DNA of 64,000 nt from Acidovorax sp. SUPP3334 (GCF_030159055.1 NZ_BQXQ01000001.1:1-64000); one strand, 5' to 3'. Positions 36,964 through 47,491 are shown, counted from the stretch's first letter. Translations and numbers: made by a program. Notes: a model not told the origin generated them from the sequence alone.

Positions 36964-39900
36964 ATGTCATCTACTGACGCCGCAAACGCACCCGCCGCAG
37001 ACTGGACCCAGGGTGAGCAGGACCTGGGTCCTCTTGCTTGGGTGCTCGATGAGTTGCGCAAGTCCCTCGACGGCGCCGTCAAGGCGATGCGCCGCTTCGT
37101 GCGCGATGCCGAACTGGCGCGCGAATCCGATCTGGCGGCGCTTGATGCGGGCACGCTGCGCATCGCACGGCAGCAACTGCACCAGGCCAGCGGTGCCCTC
37201 GAAATGGTGGGCATGGGCCCGCCCGCGCTGGTGCTGCGCGCCATGGAGTCGGCCGTGCAGAAGTTCGTGCATCGCCCCGAGCTGTGCAGCGACGAAGCCG
37301 CCGGCGTGATCGAGCGTGCCAGCTTCGCGTTGATCGAATACCTGGAGAGCGTGCTGGCCGGCAAGGCCGTCTCTCCCGTGGCACTGTTCCCTCAATACCG
37401 CGACGCCCAGGCGCTGGCGGGCGCCGAGCGCGTGCACCCGGCCGATCTGTGGCCGGTCGAGCGGCGTTTCCGCGAGCCCGACTTCGCCGTGTCGGTGCCT
37501 CCGCTCAACTATGGCCCCGAGGCCCGCGCGCGGCTCGATTCGGCCGTGCTGCGCATCGTGAAGACGGGCGATCTGGCTGCCGCCGGGGACCTGCGGGACA
37601 TCTGCCTGGCCTTCGTGGCATCGCAGGCCGACCGCCAATCGCGCGCCTTCTGGAAGATCTGCGCCGGTTTCTTCGAAGCGCTGGCACAAGGCCGGCTGAA
37701 CCCCGATCTGTACGTGAAGCGCGTGGCCTCTCGCGTGCTCATGCAATACGCGACCCTGGCCAAGGGCGACCCGACCATCGCCGACCGGCTCGTGCAGGAC
37801 CTGCTGTTCTTTTGCTCGCAGGCCAAGCCGCTCGCATCCGACGAAGCGGCGGGCGATGGCTCGGCGCTGCAGGCCGTGCGCCAGGCGTTCGGTCTGGACC
37901 GTTTCAAGGCCGTCGACTACGAAACCCCGCGTTTCGGCCTGTTCGACCCCGCACTGCTGGCCCAGGCACGCAAGCGCATGGCCGCTGCCACCGAAACCTG
38001 GTCGGCCCTGGCAGGGGGCGACCGCAACAAGCTCAAGCCCGCCACGGACCAGTTCAGCCTGGTGTGCGACTCGCTGGCCAAGCTGCACCCTGGCAGCGAC
38101 AGCCTCGCACAGGCCCTGACCCGTGCCGTGGAAGTGACGACCCGCTCCGGCGAGCCCCCTTCGCCCGCGCTGGCGATGGAAGTCGCCACGGCCGTGCTGT
38201 ACCTGCAGGCCACGTTCGAAGAACTGGACTCCGCGCACGAATACATGACCGACCGTGCGGCGCGCTTGGCACAACGCCTGGACAACGTGACCGCTGGCGG
38301 CGAATCCGCGCCCCTGGAGCCCTGGATGGAGGAGCTGTACCGCCGCGTCAGCGACCACCAGACCATGGGCAGCGTGGTGGACGAACTCCGCTCCACGCTG
38401 GGCGAGGCCGAAAAGGCCATGGACCAGTATTTCCGCAGCCCCGACGATCTGTCCACGCTGGCGCCCTTGCCGAGCCGCCTTGCGCAGATGCGTGGCGTGC
38501 TGTCGGTGTTGGGCCTCGACCAGGCGTCGCTGGCCGTGCTGCGCATGCGCGATACCGTCGAGCGCCTGCTGATCAACCAGGTGCCGGAAGCCGAACGCCA
38601 GCAGGTGTTCGAGAAGCTCGGCAGCAGCCTGGGCGCCCTGGGCTTTTTGATCGACATGCTGAGCTATCAGCGCACGATGGCCCGCAAGCTGTTCGTCTAT
38701 GACGAAGAGCTGGGCGAACTGCGCATCCTGATGGGCCGCACCCGCGGCCGTGCCTCCGATGCGCCCGAAGAACTGGTCGCCAAGGTCGAAGAGCGCGGTC
38801 CGGTCGTCGCCCCCGAAATCGTTCCCCGCGTGGAGCCGGCGCCCAAGGTGGTGCAGGAATCTCTCGGAGGGCTGGCCCCGGCGCTGGAAGAATCCCTCGA
38901 TCTACCATCCTTCACCCTGGCCCCGTTGGCGGAAACGCCGCCTGCCGAAGCGGTAGCGCCGGCATCCGCGGGCGTTGCGGTTGCGGCAGCGGTCTCGGCA
39001 TCTGCCGTCGCTTCCGACCAGGACGACGAAGAGGAACTGCTCGACATCTTCCTGGAAGAGGCGCGTGAAGTGGTCGCCAACGGCTTGGCCGCGGTCGATG
39101 CCCTGACGGCCAAGCCCTCCGACCTGAGCGAGCAAACCACGCTGCGGCGCGCGTTCCATACGCTCAAGGGCAGTTCGCGCATGGTGGGCCTGGATGCGTT
39201 CGGCGAAGCCGCCTGGTCGATGGAACAGGTGCTGAATGCCTGGCTGGCCGAGCAAAAGCCCATGCCGCCAGCGCTTTTGCAGCTGTCGGGCGAAGCCTTG
39301 CGCGCTTTCGGCGCATGGGCCGACGACATTGCCGCGGGCGATGCATCGGCCTGGCAACCCAAGGCGTTCAACGCGTCGGCGCAAGCCATGCGCGACACGG
39401 GCGTCTTCCTGCCGCTGGCACTGCCTTCGGCGGGCGCCGTTGCGGCCGATGCCGACATTGCGGCCGAGACCGAAACCGAAACCCGGACCGAAGCCGGGAT
39501 GGCGCCTGTCGCACCCGAAGAAGCCTTTTCGGAGCCGCTGCCTGAGCTCGAAATCCCCGTCGAGGAGCCGCTCCAGGCCCTTCCTGCTGCCGAGGTGCCC
39601 GACGCCGCGGTGGCATCGGTACCGGCGCATGAATTCGACCTGCTGCTCGAAGACGAGCCGCCGCTGCTGGACTTTGCCGATACGGAAATGCCGGACCTCG
39701 GCACCCTCGAAGCGCCATCGGCACCGGTCGAAGCCGCTGTGCCCGAAATGGCCGAAGACATCGACTTCTCGGTGTTCGCCGACGCACTGGCGCAGGAGCA
39801 GCCCGCCGCTGCGGCCCCCACCTCCGTGCCGGAAGCGGCCCAGGACGTGCCGCTGCCTTCGCTCGACGAGGTGCTGCTGATCGAAACGGCCGAACCTGCG

Positions 39901-42900
39901 ACCTTGTCCGAGTTGTCGCAAGCCGAACTGGCAGACCTGGCGATGGACTTGCCGGGCGAGCTCGCGATCGAAAGCCTGGCGGAACTGACGGCGGAATCCT
40001 CGCCACTGGACCTGCCCGCGCTCGAGTCCGGTGCGCAAGAGGAGCAGGCCCAGGTGGCCGATGTGGATTCAGGCGCCGAAGCCGAATTGCTCGATGCCGC
40101 CGATGGCAGCCTTGAAGATTTCGCGGCCGAACTGCAGCCCGTGGTCGAGCCCGCACCGGTTCCCGAGGTCATCCAGGTGGTGGAGGCCATGGAAGATGGC
40201 ATCGACCTGCCCGAGGCCGATTCGGCGGCGCAGGACGAGGCGGTCAAGGTCATCGAGACCTTGCGCATCGGCATCCCGCTGTACAACGTTTACCTCAACG
40301 AGGCCGACGAGTGGTCGCGCCGTCTGGCTACCTGCCTGCAGGAATGGGCACTGGAACTGCACGAGCCTTTGCCGGACACGGCGGTGGCCCTGGCGCATTC
40401 GCTGGCCGGCAGTTCGGCGACGGTCGGCTTCCAGGCGCTGTCTGAAATGGCGCGCGCCCTGGAGCATGCGCTTCAGCACGTTCAACTGCGTGGCGAAGGC
40501 TCCGCGGACCAGGCCCGTGTCTTCCTGGCGGCGGCCGACGACATTCGCCGTCTGCTGCACCAGTTCGCCGCCGGCTTCCTCAAGGAACCGAACCAGCAGG
40601 TGCTGGCCGAACTGCGGGAAATTCTGCAGACCGAAGTCGGCAGCGGATTGGCTGCGCTGGGCAGCGACGGCGATTCCATGGCCGAGGCGCCTTCGGACGA
40701 AGACGTTCCTGCCGAGTCGTTCGACGAAGCCCCCGTGGCCGAAACGGTGGAGCCTGCGGAAGCGGCTGTGCCCGACGCTGCTGTGCCGGACGTCGCAATG
40801 CCCGATGCTCCAGTCGATGAGCCACAAGCCGAGGCACCCGCTCCGGTGGCCCGCGGCTACGTGGCGCCCGCCTTGTCGGTCGTGGTATCGAGCCAGCACG
40901 ACGACGACATCGATGCGGCCATTGCCCATGCGGTGTCGCTGTCTTCCGATATCGACGACGACATCGACGCGCTGGACGTGATCGATCCCGACCTCTTCCC
41001 CATCTTCGAGGAAGAGGCCATCGAACTGCTGCCGCAGCTGGGCGCCGCGTTGCGCCAGTGGGCGGCACGCCCCGACAACCTGGGCGCGCGCAGCGAATTG
41101 CTCCGCGCCCTGCACACGCTCAAGGGAAGTTCCCGCCTGGCCGGTGCCATGCGACTGGGCGAGATGGCCCACCGCCTGGAATCGGCGGTGGAGCAGATCG
41201 ACATCGAAGAACCCAAGGCCGAGTTGATCGAGCCGCTGCTGGCCAGCTTCGACGGCCTGCAAGCCAGCTTCGACGCGCTGCGCACCATCGGCTCGCAAGG
41301 CTTGGCCGAACCCGTGGCCGTGGCGCCTGTGCCGGGTTCCGAACGGCAGGATGTGCAGCCCGTATCGGCGAAGTCCGGCGCTCCCGAGGCACCGGTACTG
41401 CAGACGCTGCCCGCAGTGCGCCTGCCTGCGGCATCGCAGCTCACGGCGGTGCGCCCGGTGTCGAGCCAATCGGTGCGCGTGCGTGCCCAGTTGCTGGACC
41501 GCCTGGTCAACCAGGCCGGCGAAGTGATGATTGCCCGTTCGCGCCTGGACGTGCGCATGGGCCAGATGAAGAGTTCGCTGAGCGACCTCTCGGGCAACCT
41601 GGAGCGGCTGCGCCAGCAACTGCGCGACATCGAGGTCCAGGCCGAATCGCAGATGCAATCCCGTTTGGCGCTGTCCAAGGATTCCGCCGCGGGCTTCGAT
41701 CCGCTGGAGTTCGACCGCTTCACGCGCGTGCAGGAACTGACCCGCATGATGGCCGAATCGGTGAACGACGTGGCCACCGTGCAGCGCAATCTGCAGCGGT
41801 CCATGGAAGGCGCCGAAGACGATCTGATCTCGCAAGGGCGGCAAGCCCGCGAACTGCAGCGCGATCTGCTTCGCACCCGCATGGTGGAGTTCGAAGGCAT
41901 CTCCGAGCGCCTGTATGCCGTGGTGCGCCAGGCCTCCAAGGAAACCGGCAAGCAGATCAAGCTGGACATTTCCGGCGGCTCGATCGAGATGGACCGGGGG
42001 GTGCTGGACCGCATGACCCCTGCGTTCGAACATTTGCTTCGCAATTGCGTCGCCCACGGCATCGAGGCCCCCGAGGACCGCACGGCGGCCGGCAAGCCGG
42101 CGTCGGGAACCATCACGGTGGACCTGCACCAGGAAGGCAACGACGTTTCGGTGGAGTTCCGAGACGACGGTGCGGGCCTGAACATCGACCGCATCCGGGC
42201 GAAGGCCGTGGACCAGGGGCTGATCGCTCCCGACGCCGCGCTGAGCACGGCCGAAGCCGCCAATCTGATCTTCACGCCCGGCTTCTCGACGGCGAGCGAG
42301 ATCACGGGCCTGGCCGGTCGCGGCATCGGCATGGACGTGGTCCGCGCTGAAGTGAACGCACTGGGCGGCCGGATCGAGACACACACCACCGCGGGGCAGG
42401 GCACGTCCTTTCGCATGGTGCTGCCGCTCACCACGGCCGTGACGCAGGTGGTGATGCTGCGTGCGGGCGACCTCACCATCGGCGTGCCTGCCAACTTGGT
42501 GGAGATCGTGCGCCGCACCACCGCCAGCGAGCTGGAGGGTGCGTACCAGCAAGGCGCCTTCGAGGACGGCGTGGAAGCGCTGCCGTTCTTCTGGGCCGGT
42601 GCGTTGCTGCAATCGTCGCAGCGCAGCAGCGAGACCTCGGGCAAGACCCGTCCGGTGGTCGTGCTGCGAAGCGCCTCGCAGCGCATCGCCATCCACGTGG
42701 ACGAAGTGCTGGGCAACCAGGAAGTAGTGGTGAAGAACCTCGGGCCGCAGCTGTCTCGCCTGCCTGGTCTTGCCGGCATGTCGGTACTGGCCTCCGGCGC
42801 CGTGGTGCTCATCTACAACCCGGTGGCTTTGTCCACGGTGTATGGCGAGCAGGTCCGGGCGCAGCTGGCAGCGATTGCCGCGCCGGCCGGTGCGGCCGAT

Positions 42901-43350
42901 GCGCAGGCATCTGGCGACGGAGAGCGCAAGGCGGCCCCGCCCGCCCTGTCGGCCGCCAGCCAGGTGCCGCTGGTGCTCGTGGTGGACGACTCGATCACGG
43001 TGCGCCGCGTCACGCAGCGGCTGCTGCAGCGCGAAGGCTATCGCGTCGTGCTGGCCGCCGATGGCCTGCAGGCCCTGGAGCGGCTGCAGGAAGAGCGCCC
43101 GACCGTCGTGCTGTCCGACATCGAAATGCCGCGCATGGACGGTTTCGATCTGGCCCGCAACATCCGCGCCGATGCACGGCTGCGCGATCTGCCGATCATC
43201 ATGATCACCTCGCGCATCGCGCAAAAGCACCGTGAGCATGCGGCGGAACTGGGCGTGAACCACTACCTGGGCAAGCCGTATTCCGACGAAGAACTGCTGA
43301 GCCTGGTGCAGCACTACGCCAGGGCTGCGGCGGAGGCCGCCGTCGCCTGA
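36964..43350 (+). CDS. chpA: hybrid chemotaxis kinase ChpA (type IV pilus)
   Basis: 2128 residues. Phosphotransfer (Hpt) histidines are seen in FHTLKGSSRM (about residue 733), AHSLAGSSATV (about 1145) and LHTLKGSSRL (about 1384); an N-terminal helical region (1-650) may hold degenerate ones. After a Pro/Ala/Glu-rich linker come the dimerisation helix, the HATPase domain (HLLRNCVAHGIEAP, about 1688) with GRGIGMDVV, a CheW-like domain, and a C-terminal receiver (LVVDDSITVRR; acceptor in LSDIEMPRMDGF, about 2051). It phosphorylates PilG and PilH. It is the last gene of the operon, followed by a strong terminator. Confidence 0.94.
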   Translation: MSSTDAANAPAADWTQGEQDLGPLAWVLDELRKSLDGAVKAMRRFVRDAELARESDLAALDAGTLRIARQQLHQASGALEMVGMGPPALVLRAMESAVQKFVHRPELCSDEAAGVIERASFALIEYLESVLAGKAVSPVALFPQYRDAQALAGAERVHPADLWPVERRFREPDFAVSVPPLNYGPEARARLDSAVLRIVKTGDLAAAGDLRDICLAFVASQADRQSRAFWKICAGFFEALAQGRLNPDLYVKRVASRVLMQYATLAKGDPTIADRLVQDLLFFCSQAKPLASDEAAGDGSALQAVRQAFGLDRFKAVDYETPRFGLFDPALLAQARKRMAAATETWSALAGGDRNKLKPATDQFSLVCDSLAKLHPGSDSLAQALTRAVEVTTRSGEPPSPALAMEVATAVLYLQATFEELDSAHEYMTDRAARLAQRLDNVTAGGESAPLEPWMEELYRRVSDHQTMGSVVDELRSTLGEAEKAMDQYFRSPDDLSTLAPLPSRLAQMRGVLSVLGLDQASLAVLRMRDTVERLLINQVPEAERQQVFEKLGSSLGALGFLIDMLSYQRTMARKLFVYDEELGELRILMGRTRGRASDAPEELVAKVEERGPVVAPEIVPRVEPAPKVVQESLGGLAPALEESLDLPSFTLAPLAETPPAEAVAPASAGVAVAAAVSASAVASDQDDEEELLDIFLEEAREVVANGLAAVDALTAKPSDLSEQTTLRRAFHTLKGSSRMVGLDAFGEAAWSMEQVLNAWLAEQKPMPPALLQLSGEALRAFGAWADDIAAGDASAWQPKAFNASAQAMRDTGVFLPLALPSAGAVAADADIAAETETETRTEAGMAPVAPEEAFSEPLPELEIPVEEPLQALPAAEVPDAAVASVPAHEFDLLLEDEPPLLDFADTEMPDLGTLEAPSAPVEAAVPEMAEDIDFSVFADALAQEQPAAAAPTSVPEAAQDVPLPSLDEVLLIETAEPATLSELSQAELADLAMDLPGELAIESLAELTAESSPLDLPALESGAQEEQAQVADVDSGAEAELLDAADGSLEDFAAELQPVVEPAPVPEVIQVVEAMEDGIDLPEADSAAQDEAVKVIETLRIGIPLYNVYLNEADEWSRRLATCLQEWALELHEPLPDTAVALAHSLAGSSATVGFQALSEMARALEHALQHVQLRGEGSADQARVFLAAADDIRRLLHQFAAGFLKEPNQQVLAELREILQTEVGSGLAALGSDGDSMAEAPSDEDVPAESFDEAPVAETVEPAEAAVPDAAVPDVAMPDAPVDEPQAEAPAPVARGYVAPALSVVVSSQHDDDIDAAIAHAVSLSSDIDDDIDALDVIDPDLFPIFEEEAIELLPQLGAALRQWAARPDNLGARSELLRALHTLKGSSRLAGAMRLGEMAHRLESAVEQIDIEEPKAELIEPLLASFDGLQASFDALRTIGSQGLAEPVAVAPVPGSERQDVQPVSAKSGAPEAPVLQTLPAVRLPAASQLTAVRPVSSQSVRVRAQLLDRLVNQAGEVMIARSRLDVRMGQMKSSLSDLSGNLERLRQQLRDIEVQAESQMQSRLALSKDSAAGFDPLEFDRFTRVQELTRMMAESVNDVATVQRNLQRSMEGAEDDLISQGRQARELQRDLLRTRMVEFEGISERLYAVVRQASKETGKQIKLDISGGSIEMDRGVLDRMTPAFEHLLRNCVAHGIEAPEDRTAAGKPASGTITVDLHQEGNDVSVEFRDDGAGLNIDRIRAKAVDQGLIAPDAALSTAEAANLIFTPGFSTASEITGLAGRGIGMDVVRAEVNALGGRIETHTTAGQGTSFRMVLPLTTAVTQVVMLRAGDLTIGVPANLVEIVRRTTASELEGAYQQGAFEDGVEALPFFWAGALLQSSQRSSETSGKTRPVVVLRSASQRIAIHVDEVLGNQEVVVKNLGPQLSRLPGLAGMSVLASGAVVLIYNPVALSTVYGEQVRAQLAAIAAPAGAADAQASGDGERKAAPPALSAASQVPLVLVVDDSITVRRVTQRLLQREGYRVVLAADGLQALERLQEERPTVVLSDIEMPRMDGFDLARNIRADARLRDLPIIMITSRIAQKHREHAAELGVNHYLGKPYSDEELLSLVQHYARAAAEAAVA

Positions 43351-43374
43351 TCGGCCGGCTGCCGCTGCTTCCGA

Positions 43375-43402
43375 GGGCCGCTTTCGAGCGGCCCTTTTTC
43401 TT
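43375..43402 (+). terminator. intrinsic terminator of the pil-chp operon
   Basis: GGGCCGCT, TTCG tetraloop, AGCGGCCC, followed by TTTTTCTT: a perfect 8-bp stem 25 bases after the chpA stop. Confidence 0.95.
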
Positions 43403-43460
43403 GCGGCGGCTGGTAGGTTTTGAGAATCCGCGGCCTTGGCGGCGGATTCTTGCCTGCTGC

Positions 43461-44927
43461 TTACCCCGCCTTCACGACCGCGTACCGGGCCAGCGTGCGT
43501 TGCCGCGCTTCGTCGTGGTCCACCACCGGGCGGGGGTAGTCCTTGCCCAGCACCACGCCGGCCGCCTGCAGCTCCAGCGGCGCCGCCTTCCAAGGCGCAT
43601 GCAGGGCCTTGCCTTGCAATCCGGCCAGTTGCGGCAGATACCGGCGGATGAATTTGCCCTCGCTATCGAACTTTTCGCTCTGGCTCACCGGATTGAAGAT
43701 GCGAAAGTAGGGCTGGGCATCGCACCCGCTGGAACTGGCCCATTGCCAGCCGCCGTTGTTGGCGGAGAGGTCGAAGTCGTTCAGCTTCTCTGCGAAGTAG
43801 CGCTCACCCCAGCGCCAATCGATGCCCAGGTCCTTGGTGAGAAAGCTCGCCACGACCATGCGCAGGCGGTTGTGCATGTAGCCCGACTGGTTGATCTGCG
43901 CCATGGCGGCATCCACCAGCGGGTAGCCGGTCCGCCCTTCGCACCAGGCTGCAAAAAGCGCCTCGGCCTCGGCGCCGGTCTCCCATTGGATCGCATCGTA
44001 GGCAGGCTTGAAGCTGGCGCCAGCGACGTGGGGGTGGTGCGCCAGGATCTGGAAATAGAAGTCGCGCCAGATCAGTTCTCCCAACCAGGTGGCGGCCCCG
44101 GCGCTGCCCTGACGGCTGCGTTCGTGCGCGGCGCGGGCTGCCACGCGTGGCGACAGGGTGCCGAAGCGCAGGTGCATGCTGAGGTAGCTGGGGCCTTTCA
44201 CGGCCGGAAAATCGCGGGCCTCGCCGTAGCGGTCGATGCGGCCGAGGAAGTCTTCGAACAGCGTCTGCGCACCCCGCATGCCGGTGGGCAAGCCCAGGGC
44301 TTCCAGGCCGGTCGGCTTGAAGCCGATTGCCTGCAGCGACGGCACGGCGCCTCGCATGCCCGTGGGCCGGGGAGCGAGCTGGGCCGCATGGCGCTCGACG
44401 CGGTAGGAGCTCAGGTAGAAATCGTCGGCCTTGCGCAGCCAGGCATTTTTGTAGGGCGTGAACACGGTGTAGGGCGTGCCGGCCTGGGTCAGCACCTCGG
44501 CGCGCTCGAAGATGCTGTGGTCCTTGAAGGTGAGCAGGCGCATGCCCATGCCGTCCAGTGCCCCGCGCACGCGCGCATCGCGTTCGAGCGCCAGCGGTTC
44601 GTCGTCGTGGTTGGCGAAGACGGCCTGCACGCCCAGCTCTTTCGCCAGCGCAGGAATGTCCTGATGGGCCACCGCGTGGCGCACGATGAGTCCGCCATGG
44701 GCGCTGCCAGAGAGTTCTCGCAGCGCCTCGTCCAGCGCCACCAGCGACTCGCGAATGAACTCCACGCGCCGGTCGGCGCGGGGCAGGGCGTCGAGAATTT
44801 CCCGGTCGAAGACGAAGGCGCAATGCACCTGGGCGCATTGGCGCAGGGCGTTGTACAGGGCCGCATGGTCGTTGCTGCGCAGGTCGCGGCGGAACCAGAC
44901 AAGGCCCGATGAAAAGGTGTGCTCCAT
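43461..44927 (-). CDS. phrB: deoxyribodipyrimidine photolyase
   Basis: 488 residues. The N-terminal antenna domain begins LVWFRRDLRSNDHAAL (about 9-24). The FAD-binding C-terminal domain holds TWLGELIWRDFYFQ, GYPLVDAAMAQINQSGYMHN (about 371-390), WRWGERYFAEKL and NNGGWQWASSSGCDAQPYF. These residues bind FAD and flip out cyclobutane dimers for light-driven repair. The start at 44927 (MEHTFSSGLVW) is chosen over a longer reading that runs across yqgE. It is divergent from yqgE, with starts 43 bp apart. Confidence 0.93.
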   Translation of the reverse strand: MEHTFSSGLVWFRRDLRSNDHAALYNALRQCAQVHCAFVFDREILDALPRADRRVEFIRESLVALDEALRELSGSAHGGLIVRHAVAHQDIPALAKELGVQAVFANHDDEPLALERDARVRGALDGMGMRLLTFKDHSIFERAEVLTQAGTPYTVFTPYKNAWLRKADDFYLSSYRVERHAAQLAPRPTGMRGAVPSLQAIGFKPTGLEALGLPTGMRGAQTLFEDFLGRIDRYGEARDFPAVKGPSYLSMHLRFGTLSPRVAARAAHERSRQGSAGAATWLGELIWRDFYFQILAHHPHVAGASFKPAYDAIQWETGAEAEALFAAWCEGRTGYPLVDAAMAQINQSGYMHNRLRMVVASFLTKDLGIDWRWGERYFAEKLNDFDLSANNGGWQWASSSGCDAQPYFRIFNPVSQSEKFDSEGKFIRRYLPQLAGLQGKALHAPWKAAPLELQAAGVVLGKDYPRPVVDHDEARQRTLARYAVVKAG

Positions 44928-44936
44928 GATCGTCGC

Positions 44937-44942
44937 TAAAAT
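44937..44942 (+). promoter_or_regulatory. probable -10 element of yqgE-ruvX-pyr
   Basis: TAAAAT. It lies seven bases before the ATG at 44949 but 28 bases before ATG 44970, which supports 44970 as the yqgE start. Confidence 0.4.
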
Positions 44943-44969
44943 TGGCAAATGCCTGCCGATTCTGCGCCC

Positions 44970-45551
44970 ATGAACCTGACGCACCATTTCTTGATCGCCA
45001 TGCCAGGGCTGGAAGACGCGTCGTTTGCCCGCAGCGTCGTGTACCTGTGCGAACACAGCGAACGGGGTGCCCTCGGGTTGATCATCAACAAACCCTCCGA
45101 AATCAGCCTCAAGGGCCTCTTCGACAAGGTCGACCTGTCGCTGCGCCGAGAGGACCTCTCCGGGGAGCCCGTCTACCAGGGCGGCCCGGTGCAGACCGAG
45201 CGCGGGTTCGTGCTGCACGAACCCATGTTCGCCGCTGCCAGCTTCGATAGCGACGAGTCGGCCTATGCCTCCACCATGGCCATTCCGGGCGGGCTCGAAA
45301 TGACCACTTCGAAAGACGTGCTCGAAGCCCTGTCCACCGGCGCAGGGCCGCGCCGCGTGCTGGTCACCCTGGGCTACTCGTCCTGGGGCGAAGGGCAGCT
45401 CGAATCCGAACTGGCCGAAAACAGCTGGCTGACCGTGGGTGCCGATCTGTCGGTGATCTTCGACACCCCGGTGGGCGAGCGCTACGACCGCGCGCTGGGC
45501 CTGCTGGGATTGCAGTCCTGGATGCTATCGCCCGACGCGGGGCATGCATGA
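44970..45551 (+). CDS. YqgE/AlgH-family protein
   Basis: 193 residues. The family motifs are MNLTHHFLIAMPGLEDASFA at the N-terminus, SVVYLCEHSERGALGLIIN (about 22-40), VYQGGPVQTERGFVLHE and LVTLGYSSWGEGQLESEL. The biochemical role is unknown; it is almost always next to ruvX, as here. ATG 44970 is preferred over 44949 because a likely -10 element sits directly before 44949. The stop overlaps the ruvX start (ATGA). Confidence 0.9.
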   Translation: MNLTHHFLIAMPGLEDASFARSVVYLCEHSERGALGLIINKPSEISLKGLFDKVDLSLRREDLSGEPVYQGGPVQTERGFVLHEPMFAAASFDSDESAYASTMAIPGGLEMTTSKDVLEALSTGAGPRRVLVTLGYSSWGEGQLESELAENSWLTVGADLSVIFDTPVGERYDRALGLLGLQSWMLSPDAGHA

Positions 45552-45985
45552 GCGGTTCTCCCGCCGCTGCCGCACCCACCGCCCCGCAGGCCGTCCCCGC
45601 GCATTTCCAGAGCTTTCTCGCGCTCGATTTCGGGCTCAAGCGCACGGGCGTCGCCGTGGGCTCGCGGCTGCTGCGCACCGCGACGCCGCAGGCCACCATC
45701 CGCGCCGAGGGCGATGCCCGCTTCGCGCAGGTGGCCGACCGCATCCGCGAATGGCAGCCCGATGCGCTGGTGATCGGCGTGCCCTACCACCCCGACGGTG
45801 CAAGCCACGAGAACACGGCCCGCGCGCTCAAGTTCGCGCGCCAGTTGCGCGGGCGCTTCGGCCTGCAGGTGTTCGAGGTGGACGAGCGCTACAGCACCAC
45901 CGAGGCGCATTCGAGCGGCGCCCGCGATGCCGATGCCGCTTCGGCCTGCATCATCCTGGAGCAGTTTTTGAGGAATCTTTCATGA
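45548..45985 (+). CDS. ruvX: Holliday junction resolvase-like protein RuvX/YqgF
   Basis: 145 residues. An RNase H-fold nuclease: [16 protein letters not shown] (about 24-39) carries the first aspartate, [10 protein letters not shown] the second strand, [11 protein letters not shown] the glutamate, and [15 protein letters not shown] the last aspartate. The protein processes 16S pre-rRNA and has been proposed to cut junctions. It has an N-terminal extension of about 20 residues rich in Ala and Pro. It overlaps yqgE and pyrR by four bases each. Confidence 0.92.
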   Translation: MSGSPAAAAPTAPQAVPAHFQSFLALDFGLKRTGVAVGSRLLRTATPQATIRAEGDARFAQVADRIREWQPDALVIGVPYHPDGASHENTARALKFARQLRGRFGLQVFEVDERYSTTEAHSSGARDADAASACIILEQFLRNLS

Positions 45986-46515
45986 GTGCCACGTCTGCGA
46001 CGTCTTCATCGCCCACCCCAGGCACCCTCGCGCTCGACGCCGAAGCGCTGTACCGCGAGCTGCTGCGCGGCGTGCTCAGCCTGCGCACGGCCAATACCCA
46101 GCTGGCGGGCATCGCCTCTGGCGGCGCCTGGCTGGCCGAGCGGCTGCAAAAGGACCTGGGCCTGCCCGGCGAGGCCGGCGTGCTGTCGTCCGCCATGCAC
46201 CGCGACGATTTCTCGCAGCGCGGCATGGCGGTGAGCGCCCAGACGGCGCTGCCGTTCGACGTGAACGGCGCCGACATCCTGCTGCTGGACGACGTGCTCT
46301 ACACCGGCCGCACCATCCGCGCGGTGCTCAACGAATTGTTCGACTACGGCCGCCCTGCCAGCGTGCGGCTGGCCGTGCTGGTGGACCGCGGCGGGCGCGA
46401 ACTGCCCGTGCAGGCCGAGTTCGCGGCCGCCCGCGTGGCGCTGCCGGACACGCAATCGCTGGCGCTGGCCCGCACCGAGGCCGGCACCTTCCACTTCCAA
46501 GTCCAAGAGGCCTGA
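45982..46515 (+). CDS. pyrR: PyrR-type bifunctional pyr regulator/uracil phosphoribosyltransferase
   Basis: 177 residues. The PRPP-binding motif [19 protein letters not shown] (about 95-113) and [10 protein letters not shown] (about 72-81) define PyrR/PRTase. In Gram-positive bacteria PyrR attenuates the pyr operon; in Burkholderiales it lies upstream of pyrB and probably acts as a phosphoribosyltransferase or a regulator. It overlaps ruvX (ATGA) and precedes pyrB by two bases, so all are one transcript. Confidence 0.9.
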   Translation: MSATSATSSSPTPGTLALDAEALYRELLRGVLSLRTANTQLAGIASGGAWLAERLQKDLGLPGEAGVLSSAMHRDDFSQRGMAVSAQTALPFDVNGADILLLDDVLYTGRTIRAVLNELFDYGRPASVRLAVLVDRGGRELPVQAEFAAARVALPDTQSLALARTEAGTFHFQVQEA

Positions 46516-46517
46516 CG

Positions 46518-47480
46518 GTGCTGTACAAGCGCAACCCCCAACTGAACGCCAACGGCGAGCTGATCCACCTGCTGTCGATCGAGGGCCTGCCCAAGAGCAT
46601 CGTCACGCACATCCTCGACACGGCCGCCAACTTCGTGTCGGTGAACGACCGCGAGGTCAAGAAGGTGCCGCTGCTGCGCGGCAAGAGCGTGTTCAACCTG
46701 TTCTTCGAGAACAGCACGCGCACGCGCACCACCTTCGAGATCGCCGCCAAGCGCCTGTCGGCCGACGTGATCAACCTGGACATCGCACGCAGCTCTGCAG
46801 CCAAGGGCGAGTCGCTGCTGGACACCATCGCCAACCTGTCGGCCATGGCCGCCGACCTGTTCGTGGTGCGGCACAGCGAATCGGGTGCGCCCTACCTCAT
46901 CGCGCAGCACGTGGCCCCGCACGTCCATGTGATCAATGCGGGCGACGGCCGGCATGCCCACCCCACGCAGGGGCTGCTGGACATGTACACCATCCGCCAC
47001 TACAAGAAGGACTTCAGCAACCTCACGGTGGCCATCGTGGGCGACGTGCTGCATTCGCGCGTGGCGCGCTCGGACATCCACGGCCTCACCACGCTCGGCT
47101 GCGCCGAAGTGCGCGTCGTGGGCCCGCGCACCCTGGTGCCGGCCGACATGGCCCAGATGGGCGTGCGCGTGTGCCACACGCTGGAAGAGGGCATCAAGGA
47201 CGCCGACGTGGTCATCATGCTGCGCCTGCAGAACGAGCGCATGAGCGGCGCCCTGCTGCCGTCCAGCCAGGAATACTTCAAGAGCTTCGGCCTCACGCCC
47301 GAAAAGCTTCAACTGGCCAAGCCCGATGCCATCGTGATGCACCCGGGCCCCATCAATCGCGGGGTGGAGATCGACTCCGCCGTGGTGGACGGCAAGCAGA
47401 GCGTGATCCTGCCGCAGGTCACCTTCGGCATCGCGGTGCGCATGGCGGTGATGTCGATCGTCGCCGGGAACGAAGCATGA
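46518..47480 (+). CDS. pyrB: aspartate carbamoyltransferase catalytic subunit
   Basis: 320 residues from a GTG at 46518. The carbamoyl-phosphate site [15 protein letters not shown] (about 58-72) and the [12 protein letters not shown] segment (about 151-162) are intact, as is [11 protein letters not shown] near residue 235. It makes carbamoyl aspartate, the first committed step of pyrimidine synthesis. No pyrI is nearby. The downstream pyrC' product probably forms the dodecameric complex with it, as in Pseudomonas. Repeat copy E separates the two. Confidence 0.94.
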   Translation: MLYKRNPQLNANGELIHLLSIEGLPKSIVTHILDTAANFVSVNDREVKKVPLLRGKSVFNLFFENSTRTRTTFEIAAKRLSADVINLDIARSSAAKGESLLDTIANLSAMAADLFVVRHSESGAPYLIAQHVAPHVHVINAGDGRHAHPTQGLLDMYTIRHYKKDFSNLTVAIVGDVLHSRVARSDIHGLTTLGCAEVRVVGPRTLVPADMAQMGVRVCHTLEEGIKDADVVIMLRLQNERMSGALLPSSQEYFKSFGLTPEKLQLAKPDAIVMHPGPINRGVEIDSAVVDGKQSVILPQVTFGIAVRMAVMSIVAGNEA

Positions 47481-47491
47481 GGCGGGATCGA

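Noticed and set aside
40069..43593. 1174-codon open frame antisense to chpA
   Set aside because: It is a shadow of the high-GC codon pattern; its translation is rich in His, Arg and Gln with no domain, while the plus strand has clear Hpt, HATPase and receiver motifs.
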